5,547 bases of DNA from NCBI GenBank assembly GCA_028717405.1, contig JAQUNY010000118.1:1-5547 (forward strand), written 5' to 3'. Position numbers and translations under genes: made by a program. Positions 1-5,520 of the stretch are shown here, one piece after another; within the stretch, counting starts at the first letter, position 1; each line of letters starts with the position of its first letter. The notes beneath the pieces were generated by a model, which saw only the letters and a program-made list of their open reading frames with translations, had not been told where the DNA came from and did not search any database. The DNA comes from Eubacteriales bacterium (GTDB lineage: Bacteria; Bacillota; Clostridia; JAQUNY01).

Positions 1-491
1 GCATTCAGCATTATGACCAGCTTATTCAGAAAGACCGGGAAGTCCCTTTGCATATCTTCTCTCATTTTCATGACTTTGTTTTCAAGGTTTTTACCCGGCA
101 GGTAGATGATCAGTATTGCAAAAATCACACATCCGATAAAGAGCTCCTGCGAAGCTCTTCCGGAAGCCGCCGCATATGACGCAAAGGCTGCTGTTACATA
201 AAGCCCCATCGTCACTGCTGCGATATGGGCTCTCATTGCCGCATGAGGATCCCTTTCCTCCAGTCTGCAGTAGGTTGATTCGATCTTTCTCTCATACCCC
301 GAGGCATACCTGTGTCTGAAGATACTTAAAGCCTTTAGTCCCACCACAGTGGCATTCCATTTCAGAAGCAAAATAACCGGCGGCCTGATGTTTCGGTTTT
401 TGCCTGATATATATGCCTTTTCTTCAGAAAACTGCCCTTTTGAAAACAGTCGCAGAAGCAGCGCTATTAAGGTGAATGCCAGTATTACCAA
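1..491 (-). CDS. tadC: Tad pilus inner-membrane platform protein TadC (5' part, cut by window edge)
   Basis: This is the N-terminal part of a T2SSF-family membrane protein, the TadC partner of TadB in the Tad/Flp pilus platform on which the TadA ATPase acts. 163 codons are visible counted from TTG at 491-489. Hydrophobic segments lie at about residues 2-15, 88-108 and 116-132. The last visible residues (about 145-163, with MREDMQRDFPVFLNKLVIML) match the start of a T2SSF domain, where TadB/TadC proteins typically read 'fP.fl..l...l.aG'. The gene lies directly downstream of tadB, the usual order. The start is uncertain: an in-frame TGA at 500-498 prevents extension, TTG 491 has no good Shine-Dalgarno, and the ideal AGGAGG-8 nt-ATG signal (ATG 526-524) is in another frame. 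A one-base deletion near the AAA at 497-495 would join that ATG to this frame. Identity rests on domain resemblance and gene order; the rest of the gene is outside the window. Confidence 0.8.
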   Translation of the reverse strand, partial: MVILAFTLIALLLRLFSKGQFSEEKAYISGKNRNIRPPVILLLKWNATVVGLKALSIFRHRYASGYERKIESTYCRLEERDPHAAMRAHIAAVTMGLYVTAAFASYAAASGRASQELFIGCVIFAILIIYLPGKNLENKVMKMREDMQRDFPVFLNKLVIMLN

Positions 492-526
492 GCTGTTTCA
501 GCTTGCCTGAAAATCAATCCCGGCAT
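485..526 (-). other. 13-codon open frame with ideal RBS at the tadC start (leader peptide or frameshifted tadC start)
   Basis: ATG at 526-524 is preceded by AGGAGG (540-535) with 8-nt spacing, the best ribosome binding site in the tadB-tadC junction. The frame reads MPGLIFRQAETAW and ends at TAA 487-485, overlapping the first possible tadC start (TTG 491) by 7 nt. If one base is missing between 500 and 487, for example an A in the AAA run at 497-495, the frame would continue MPGLIFRQAENSLVILAF straight into the TadC hydrophobic segment, a natural N-terminus. It is therefore either the displaced true start of tadC or a minicistron that couples tadC translation to ribosomes ending at the TAA. 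The first option looks simpler. Confidence 0.5.
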
Positions 527-541
527 GCCTTCTTCCTCCTT

Positions 542-1345
542 TCATACATTGATCTCCGTTATCTTTTTGCCGATAAAATTTGCAGCCGTTATCAGGATAA
601 GAACGATTGTCATTACAGCATTCCCAACGGGCGTATAAAGCGGAGCCGCATAATCCGGCGATCCCAGCACTATCATCACCATCAGTCCGAAAGGCATTAT
701 GCTTAATATCCGCTGGTTCAGCCTCTGTTCGGCAATTATCACATCAATCTCTCCCCGGATATCTATCTTCTGCGTAATAACTGACGCTGTGTTTCTTACA
801 GCTTCAGCAAGGTTTCCCCCGGTCTGGCGGCACAGCGAAAAAACACCCGCAAAATCTTTTATATCCTCAAGACCTGCCCTCACAGCAAAATCCTCAAGCA
901 CTTCGGCCAGAGGCTCATTCATTCTGATCCTGATATTGATTGTTTTCAACTCTTTGATCATGTAAGCCTCCTCTCCCGAATAAATCAGCGCAAGGTCGCC
1001 CGCAGCTGCTTTAAAGGAATTTTCTGCCGATCTGCCTGCTGAAAGTGATGAAGATATGGAATAAAGCATATCCCTGAATTGGTGAAGCAGCTGCTTTTTT
1101 CTTTTGGCGATAATGCCTTTCCTTCTGACAGAAGGGTATAGCAGTGAAACACAGCACAAAGCCAGACATATCCCGGCTCTCCTGTAAAAGAGATATGTCA
1201 CGGGGAATATCACTGCCACTGCTGTGAAGATATATTTTAATCTTTCCGCCGGGCTCATCCTGTATGTGCTGTAATCCGTACTTTCGGATCGTATGCGGAA
1301 TGTCCTTTTTCTATTTGCTTTTTCACCCATCATCCGTGTAAACAT
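542..1345 (-). CDS. tadB: Tad pilus inner-membrane platform protein TadB
   Basis: TadB is a T2SSF-family inner-membrane protein that forms the Tad pilus platform with TadC and contacts the TadA ATPase. The 267-residue product has a basic cytoplasmic N-terminus (about 1-35, with KANRKRTFRIR), two hydrophobic segments at about 36-53 and 57-70, a cytoplasmic helical T2SSF domain at about 85-212, and two C-terminal membrane segments at about 213-228 and 240-258. Domain hallmarks are the 'FRDMLYSISSSLSAGRSAENSF' type helix pair at 90-111 (compare 'f...l..ls..l.aG.sl..a') and FSLCRQTGGNLAEAVRNTA at 169-187. The start at 1345 is favoured because AAGGTGAGG lies 9 nt upstream; the internal ATGs at 1333 and 1330 lack such a site. 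The start overlaps the end of tadA by 23 nt, implying translational coupling. The length is somewhat shorter than many TadB proteins (about 300), mainly at the N-terminus. No disruption is seen. Confidence 0.92.
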   Translation of the reverse strand: MFTRMMGEKANRKRTFRIRSESTDYSTYRMSPAERLKYIFTAVAVIFPVTYLFYRRAGICLALCCVSLLYPSVRRKGIIAKRKKQLLHQFRDMLYSISSSLSAGRSAENSFKAAAGDLALIYSGEEAYMIKELKTINIRIRMNEPLAEVLEDFAVRAGLEDIKDFAGVFSLCRQTGGNLAEAVRNTASVITQKIDIRGEIDVIIAEQRLNQRILSIMPFGLMVMIVLGSPDYAAPLYTPVGNAVMTIVLILITAANFIGKKITEINV

Positions 1346-2609
1346 TGCCTTTTACCTCACCTTCATAAACCGCTTTCATCCCCGCCATATGCAGTTTCCC
1401 GGTATTCTCCAGAATGTTTCCTGTCCAGGCGAGCTTTCCTTCTACTCTCTCAGAGCTGCCGCAATTTTTATTTTCATTGAATAAATACAGAGGATTCAGC
1501 TTTATCACACCATTCACACAACCGGTGATTTCCGATATCTCCAGCATTCTTCTTTCCATATCCCTCATCCTCCCCAAAAAAATCATAATATCTATGGCCG
1601 AGGCAATCTGCTGCCTGATTGCCTCAAGAGGCAGCATCGCCCCGCAAAGCACCATGGTTTCAAGCCTTCCAAGCATATCTGCCGTTGAGTTGGCATGCCC
1701 GGTCGATATTGAACCATCATGCCCTGTGTTCATAGCCTGAAGCATATCAAGCGCCTCAGCTCCCCTGACCTCTCCTACAATTATCCTGTCCGGCCTCATC
1801 CTGAGCGACGCCCTTATCAGCTCCCGCATACTGATTTCACCTATACCTTCGGTATTGGCGTTTCTTGTTTCCAGCCTGACCAGGTTTTCTTTGCCGGCGA
1901 TTTTTAATTCCGCCGAGTCCTCTATTGTAATTATCCTTTCACTCTCGGGGATGAATCCTGCCAAAGCGTTGAGAACGGTCGTTTTACCGCTGCCCGTTCC
2001 CCCGCAGATGAAAATATTGTATTTCGCCATAACAGCAGTGCGCAGGAAGCCACATGCTTCGGGAGACAGCGCCCCCCTTGCCATAAGCTTTTCAATGCTA
2101 TACGGCTTGTCGGGAAATTTTCTTATCGTAACAACAGGGCCATCCAGTGCTGCCGGAGGCAGGACAATACTCACCCTGGATCCATCCTTGAGTCTTGAGT
2201 CAACAATGGGCGACGCTTCATTTACCAGCCTGTTTACTCCGGACACTATATTCTGTATAAGGTTGAAAAGCCTTTCCTCATTTTCAAACCTTATCTTCGT
2301 TTTTACTATTCTTCCTGCCCTCTCGACAAATATCCTGTCATGCCCAATAACCATTATCTCTGTTATTGCCTTGTCATCCACGAGCTGCTGCAGTACGTCA
2401 AGTTTTCTTCTCGAGTTGAAAATAGTGCCGATTATTTCGTTTTTTCTGCTTATACTCAGATAAGAGCCGCGGCTTCTCGTGATTACAATGTCTTCAATGA
2501 GAGAGTATATCTCCCCGTCCGAATAATCCCTCGAAATATCTATTTTTTCGTTTACTTCTTCGCGTATCTCATTGAACAGGCTATCCTGGAATATATTCCC
2601 GCCGGATAT
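1323..2609 (-). CDS. tadA: Tad pilus assembly/retraction ATPase TadA (CpaF family), start unresolved
   Basis: TadA is the cytoplasmic secretion ATPase of the Tad/Flp pilus (GspE/PilT/VirB11 superfamily). Counting from ATA 2609 the product is 428 residues, normal for the family. The N-terminal domain includes LFNEIREEVNEKIDIS, a stretch ending RRKLDVLQQLVDDKAITEIMV, and VNEASPIVDSRL. The catalytic core has Walker A GGTGSGKT (about 203-210), the Asp box IITIEDSAEL (226-235), Walker B RIIVGEVRGAEA (275-286) and the His box GHDGSISTGHA (296-306). All key residues are present. The coding frame clearly extends above the first standard start, GTG at 2381-2379, which would remove 76 conserved N-terminal residues and has no Shine-Dalgarno. 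Between that GTG and the in-frame TGA at 2615-2613 there is no ATG, GTG or TTG. ATA 2609-2607 has GGAGG 8 nt upstream and is used here as a working start; a +1 indel linking to ATG 2616 or 2628 is the alternative. The tail after about residue 378 is less conserved and ends overlapping tadB. Confidence 0.93.
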   Translation of the reverse strand: MSGGNIFQDSLFNEIREEVNEKIDISRDYSDGEIYSLIEDIVITRSRGSYLSISRKNEIIGTIFNSRRKLDVLQQLVDDKAITEIMVIGHDRIFVERAGRIVKTKIRFENEERLFNLIQNIVSGVNRLVNEASPIVDSRLKDGSRVSIVLPPAALDGPVVTIRKFPDKPYSIEKLMARGALSPEACGFLRTAVMAKYNIFICGGTGSGKTTVLNALAGFIPESERIITIEDSAELKIAGKENLVRLETRNANTEGIGEISMRELIRASLRMRPDRIIVGEVRGAEALDMLQAMNTGHDGSISTGHANSTADMLGRLETMVLCGAMLPLEAIRQQIASAIDIMIFLGRMRDMERRMLEISEITGCVNGVIKLNPLYLFNENKNCGSSERVEGKLAWTGNILENTGKLHMAGMKAVYEGEVKGNVYTDDG

Positions 2610-2684
2610 TGCTCATCCCTCCCATCATGAGCTTCAGTCTTACCTTTATTACAGACTCCCTTATTGCAGATTCCTTCTCCCCAT
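2581..2684 (-). other. tadZ-tadA junction with two short open frames
   Basis: Between the tadZ stop (2688-2686) and the tadA coding frame are two short open frames. The first, ATG 2684-2682, has AGGAGA spaced 8 nt upstream inside the end of tadZ and reads MGRRNLQ before TAA 2663-2661. The second, ATG 2628-2626 (further ATGs at 2625 and 2616), reads MMGGMSNIRREYIPG and ends at TAG 2583-2581, overlapping the tadA frame. Deleting one G from the GGG at 2600-2598 region would carry this second frame into tadA as MSNIRRNIFQDSLFNEI, a plausible TadA N-terminus. These frames are either minicistrons that couple tadA translation to tadZ or traces of a displaced tadA start. Confidence 0.45.
2617..2622 (-). 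promoter_or_regulatory. Strong Shine-Dalgarno GGAGGG upstream of the tadA frame
   Basis: GGAGGG lies 7 nt before ATA 2609-2607 in the tadA frame (8 nt counted from GGAGG). It abuts ATG 2616-2614 with no spacer, so it cannot serve that codon well. Its placement is the main argument for initiation at ATA if the sequence is correct. Confidence 0.5.
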
Positions 2685-2685
2685 A

Positions 2686-4020
2686 TTAAATATCTCCTTC
2701 TCCCACACTGCACGACTGTTCTTCCTGTGTCCTTGTTACTTCAGACATATCTATTCCGCACTCCTCCAAAATATGTTTCAGCATCATTGCCATCCTGCAG
2801 CCTGTATCAATGCCATGGCAGGAACCCTCACCGCCTTCCATAAGGATTTCTTTATCAAATGGCAGGATGTAAGCCGCTGTGCCCTCGCCGAATTCAGACA
2901 ACTCCTCCGGCCATGATTCCTTCGCACACTTATTCTGTATAGTGATCATTCTGCCGCAGATCCTGGCAAATTTATCTTCTCCGGCCATCCTGAGATGCTT
3001 CATCATCTTTTCATGCCTGAATTTTTCAGAAGCCGCGCCTCCGAATATGTTGAATATCATACTGCTTGCTTCAAGAATAGCCACATTTGCAGGCGACAGG
3101 GAATGGTCGTTGTCAATCAGCACAAAATCATATCCGCAGCTCTGTCTTATGCCCCAAAGCAGTTCCCTTATCTCAGCTGCATTGAATTCGTTCAGATCAT
3201 AAGGACATTCAGCCGAATGTATAACATCGAGGTGTTCGGTTACCTGTTCGCTGTATCTGTCTATCAAAAGCGGTATGTTGCGGTCTTTCTTTTTCATACC
3301 GAGGATCACTTCGGAAAAGCCGTATCCTTTCCCGCAATCCCCTGTATAAAACTCCAGAGTTGGTATGTTTTCAAGGCTGATGAACAATGTCCTGAATCCC
3401 GCTTCGCCAAGTATTCCGGCACATGTGTACAGTATAAGCGTCCTGCCGCTGCCCCCGGATGGAGATAAAGCAGATACTATTGCAGTCTCACGGGCAGATG
3501 CCACAGTTCTTACTGTACTGTCAGCTGATCTATTCCCAACAGTGGAATAAAAGCTGCTTCCCTCCCTGGCCATTCCGTCCGCTGCGCCCTCTGCTGCAAC
3601 AATTTCAGCATTTTCTTCTCCATTCCGGTCTGTCTTTTTGCAGACTTTATTTCTCATTGTGAACCTTCCTCTGTATAAATCAAAACACTGGTCTATTATC
3701 TTACCCGCAGGCTGATATCTGAACACACACGGGTTTCCTTCATACAGATCCTCACCATCCCGGTCGCCCAGTATTACTACATATGCAGGGAATCTGCTGT
3801 CTCTGATTTTCTCCCACCGGCTTTTACCGGTCAGCAATATGCCTCCCGACTGAGCGGCTATACCTGTTTCGTTTGTGATTTCGCTGCCTCCGCCTTTCTC
3901 CTGTTCCCTTTTCAGGATCCTGACATGCAGCACGCCGGCATATTTATCTTTTATGTAGTAATACAGGCTGTTTATATACTTCTCATCTTCATCTGCAAGC
4001 ATAAAACTGATTCTTGCCAT
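2686..4020 (-). CDS. tadZ: Tad pilus localisation protein TadZ (CpaE-like, receiver-like plus MinD/ParA-type ATPase)
   Basis: TadZ proteins place the Tad pilus machine in the cell; they combine an atypical response-regulator-like domain with a ParA/MinD-type nucleotide-binding domain. The product is 444 residues from ATG 4020. Residues below count from the alternative ATG at 4032, so subtract 4. An N-terminal receiver-like domain covers about 6-120 (ISFMLADEDEKYINSL, then YVVILGD), followed by a linker of low conservation (about 125-180). The ATPase domain has a P-loop SPSGGSGRT at 190-198, FRTLFISLENIP at 213-224 and Walker B YDFVLIDND at 301-309. Both P-loop lysines of the KGGxGKT signature are absent. 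ATG 4020 is chosen because GGAG (4030-4027) is 6 nt upstream, whereas ATG 4032 has no such site and would leave a leader of only about 11 nt after the predicted transcription start. It is first in the operon, with tadA downstream. Assignment rests on architecture and gene order; sequence divergence is high. Confidence 0.87.
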   Translation of the reverse strand: MARISFMLADEDEKYINSLYYYIKDKYAGVLHVRILKREQEKGGGSEITNETGIAAQSGGILLTGKSRWEKIRDSRFPAYVVILGDRDGEDLYEGNPCVFRYQPAGKIIDQCFDLYRGRFTMRNKVCKKTDRNGEENAEIVAAEGAADGMAREGSSFYSTVGNRSADSTVRTVASARETAIVSALSPSGGSGRTLILYTCAGILGEAGFRTLFISLENIPTLEFYTGDCGKGYGFSEVILGMKKKDRNIPLLIDRYSEQVTEHLDVIHSAECPYDLNEFNAAEIRELLWGIRQSCGYDFVLIDNDHSLSPANVAILEASSMIFNIFGGAASEKFRHEKMMKHLRMAGEDKFARICGRMITIQNKCAKESWPEELSEFGEGTAAYILPFDKEILMEGGEGSCHGIDTGCRMAMMLKHILEECGIDMSEVTRTQEEQSCSVGEGDI

Positions 4021-4026
4021 ATTAAG

Positions 4027-4030
4027 CTCC
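4027..4030 (-). promoter_or_regulatory. Ribosome binding site that decides the tadZ start
   Basis: GGAG is followed by CTTAAT (6 nt) and ATG 4020-4018. The upstream in-frame ATG at 4032-4030 overlaps this motif and has only AT-rich sequence before it, so the downstream ATG is the better start. Confidence 0.7.
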
Positions 4031-4049
4031 ATTTATGTTAATTATTTAC

Positions 4050-4078
4050 ATTATAACCTCGGCGCTGCCACATGTCAA
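4050..4078 (-). promoter_or_regulatory. Consensus sigma-A/sigma-70 promoter of the tad operon
   Basis: On the minus strand TTGACA (4078-4073) and TATAAT (4055-4050) are both exact consensus hexamers, separated by exactly 17 bp. Transcription would begin near 4043, giving a leader of about 23 nt with GGAG just before tadZ ATG 4020. The arrangement is textbook-strong and points toward the tad genes. Confidence 0.88.
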
Positions 4079-4233
4079 TACTAATTTGTAGGATTAATAG
4101 ACAGATTTCTATTAACATGTATTTTATATTAAGACTGCATTTGTGTTAGAATCACAATATAAAACAAATGCCCGCCAGAAACACTACCGCCAAAGCAGGA
4201 CATTGATGCAGAGGATGATGAGGAGAACCTGTA
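4079..4233 (+). promoter_or_regulatory. manA upstream region with RBS; promoter not resolved
   Basis: manA has a clear Shine-Dalgarno, AGGAG at 4221-4225, spaced 8 nt before ATG 4234. The stretch 4081-4170 is very AT-rich and must contain the manA promoter unless transcription enters from elsewhere. TATAAA at 4158-4163 is a possible -10 box, but no good -35 lies 16-18 bp upstream of it (position 4135-4140 reads CTGCAT). TATATT at 4125-4130 likewise lacks a well-spaced partner. No terminator-like hairpin is present. Confidence 0.4.
4094..4115. repeat. Perfect 7-bp inverted repeat, candidate operator between tadZ and manA
   Basis: TTAATAG (4094-4100) and CTATTAA (4109-4115) are exact reverse complements separated by 8 nt, so half-site centres are 15 bp apart. 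The element lies just upstream of the tad -35 box and upstream of manA, where a dimeric regulator could act on either gene. It is AT-rich with no T-tract, so a terminator is unlikely. No known regulator site is recognised. Confidence 0.4.
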
Positions 4234-5388
4234 ATGTATCCATTGAAATTTGAGCCTTTATATAAGGAATACCTGTGGGGAGGCCGTAATCTTGAAAAAA
4301 TCGGCAAGAAGCTCCCGGCTGCCGGAAACGTGGCCGAGAGTTGGGAGGCCGCATGTCGTCCGGATGGAATGAGCATAATAGCCAACGGCATATATAAAGA
4401 TCTGCCTCTTAAAAATCTTATACTCTCTGAGCCTGCCGCACTTCTCGGCAAAAGCTTTCTCCCTGGCAGAGACATAATTTCCTCTTTTCCGCTTCTGGTC
4501 AAGTTTATTGACGCAAATGACGACCTTTCGATCCAGGTCCATCCTGATAACGATTATGCCGCGTCATTTGAGAACGGCGAATCCGGCAAAAATGAAATGT
4601 GGTATATCCTTGATGCTGCTCCCGGTGCGAAAATAATCTGCGGCCTGAAACCCGGCGTTACGCGTTCTTCGCTGCTGCACTCGCTGGAGGACCGATCCTG
4701 GCCGGGGCAGGTCGAATATCTCAGCGTGGCTGCCGGAGATATGATCAACATTCCCTCGGGGACGATCCACGCCATCGGAAAGGGCATAATGGTGGCTGAG
4801 ATCCAGCAAAACTCAAATATAACATACAGGATATTCGACTATGGCAGAAAAGACAGTTGCGGCCGCTCGAGGGAGCTTCATACAGACAAAGCCATGGATG
4901 TAATATTCCGGAGTGGCTCCGCTGCTGCAGGTAACAGCTCCCGTGCAGACCTGCCAGCCGGCAAAGTAAAAGGGATCAGACAAGTCCTTTCAAGCCCGCG
5001 CGTGGCAAATAGCGGTTCAAAACCTTCGTATAAGACGGACTTCACGGCTAACAGCTATTTCACCGCCGAATTATTTGAAGTTGACGGTGAACTGCGCTAT
5101 AGCCATCACAACAGCAACGGTAACATCAACGTCAACGGCAACAACAGCAGCAGCATCAACAGAAGCAACAGTCACAGTAATTGCGGCTGCGGTAGCAGCT
5201 GCCGCTGTAAACGTCCATTTGAAATCTGGATATTTCTTGAAGGAGACGCACTGATCACTCAGGATAACACCCGGGTCGATGTGTCCGGGGGCGAAACAAT
5301 CCTGATCCCATCTTCCCCGTCTGAATATGCTGTCACAGGCCGGTTTAAGGCTCTCAGGACTAAAAGCATCTCCGCCCCGGGCAACTGA
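4234..5388 (+). CDS. manA: Mannose-6-phosphate isomerase, class I
   Basis: This enzyme interconverts D-mannose-6-phosphate and D-fructose-6-phosphate in the cytoplasm, feeding mannose into glycolysis or supplying mannose-6-phosphate for GDP-mannose. It is a zinc-dependent cupin enzyme. Visible signatures are YLWGG (13-17), ESWE (35-38), FIDANDDLSIQVHPDNDYA (91-109, with Q101 and H103), NEMWYIL (120-126, with E121) and IPSGTIHAIG (173-182, with H179). Q101, H103, E121 and H179 correspond to the family's metal ligands. ITYRIFDYGR and RELHTDKAMDV (213-223) are also typical. The product is 384 residues, whereas Bacillus-type ManA is about 315; the extra length lies in a variable stretch at about 227-268 and an Asn/Ser/Cys-rich insert at 291-326, after which the C-terminal cupin strands resume (RPFEIWIFLEGDALI). 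The start has AGGAG 8 nt upstream. It is divergent from the tad operon, and no partner gene is seen. The active site is intact, so the enzyme should work. Confidence 0.96.
   Translation: MYPLKFEPLYKEYLWGGRNLEKIGKKLPAAGNVAESWEAACRPDGMSIIANGIYKDLPLKNLILSEPAALLGKSFLPGRDIISSFPLLVKFIDANDDLSIQVHPDNDYAASFENGESGKNEMWYILDAAPGAKIICGLKPGVTRSSLLHSLEDRSWPGQVEYLSVAAGDMINIPSGTIHAIGKGIMVAEIQQNSNITYRIFDYGRKDSCGRSRELHTDKAMDVIFRSGSAAAGNSSRADLPAGKVKGIRQVLSSPRVANSGSKPSYKTDFTANSYFTAELFEVDGELRYSHHNSNGNINVNGNNSSSINRSNSHSNCGCGSSCRCKRPFEIWIFLEGDALITQDNTRVDVSGGETILIPSSPSEYAVTGRFKALRTKSISAPGN
5104..5211 (+). repeat. In-frame AAC/AGC-type low-complexity tract inside manA
   Basis: This stretch is dominated by AAC, AGC and GGC-type codons and encodes residues 291-326 of ManA: His-His, then Asn/Ser/Gly-rich sequence, then the cluster CGCGSSCRC (317-325). 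It looks like a degenerated trinucleotide repeat that expanded in frame. Flanking sequence on both sides aligns in sense with ordinary ManA, so this is an insertion into a surface loop of the C-terminal cupin domain. Confidence 0.75.
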
Positions 5389-5394
5389 TATGAT

Positions 5395-5490
5395 CACCGT
5401 ACGCCAGTACTGCGGCAGCCAATGATCACCACCCACTGCCACCCCGGCTGTCAATAAGCACCACCCACCGCTACCCCGGCCGTCAATAAA
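5395..5490. repeat. 32-bp tandem repeat downstream of manA (two good copies, one degenerate)
   Basis: Positions 5427-5458 and 5459-5490 are adjacent 32-bp units that match at 28 of 32 positions; all four differences are transitions. Each begins CACCACCCAC and ends with GTCAATAA plus one base. The preceding 32 bp (5395-5426) match the last unit at 20 of 32 positions, keeping the same phase, and look like a decayed third copy; ATGATCACC also recurs 32 bp apart (5390 and 5422). The array is outside any credible gene. Confidence 0.75.
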
Positions 5491-5520
5491 CACGGACCGG
5501 ATCAGTAATTCAGGTCAGTT

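Noticed and set aside
1323..2381. TadA as a 352-residue protein starting at GTG 2381
   Set aside because: The frame upstream encodes conserved TadA N-terminal residues, and this GTG has no Shine-Dalgarno.
1855..2463. 202-codon plus-strand open frame antisense to tadA
   Set aside because: It overlaps the conserved TadA ATPase core entirely and is Ser/Leu-rich shadow sequence with no recognisable motif.
4021..4032. ATG 4032 as the tadZ start
   Set aside because: It has no Shine-Dalgarno and overlaps the GGAG that serves ATG 4020; the shorter start also matches the usual short lead-in to the receiver-like domain.
4859..4871. Overlapping GCGGCCGC and CTCGAG restriction sites, resembling a cloning-vector polylinker
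   Set aside because: The bases encode CGRSRE within a ManA stretch that fits the family (DYGR...G..RELH), so this is natural coding sequence rather than vector.
5189..5205. GCGGTA-GCAGC-TGCCGC hairpin as a possible terminator
   Set aside because: It lies inside manA in the repeat tract, has no T-run after it, and is a by-product of the GC-rich Cys/Gly/Ser codons.
5071..5493. 140-codon minus-strand open frame over the end of manA and the downstream repeats
   Set aside because: It is antisense to well-supported manA, is Ala/Val low-complexity because of the AAC/AGC repeat on the other strand, and shows no domain.
5480..5495. CCGT...ACGG pairing as a manA terminator
   Set aside because: The stem is only 4 bp and there is no T-tract.
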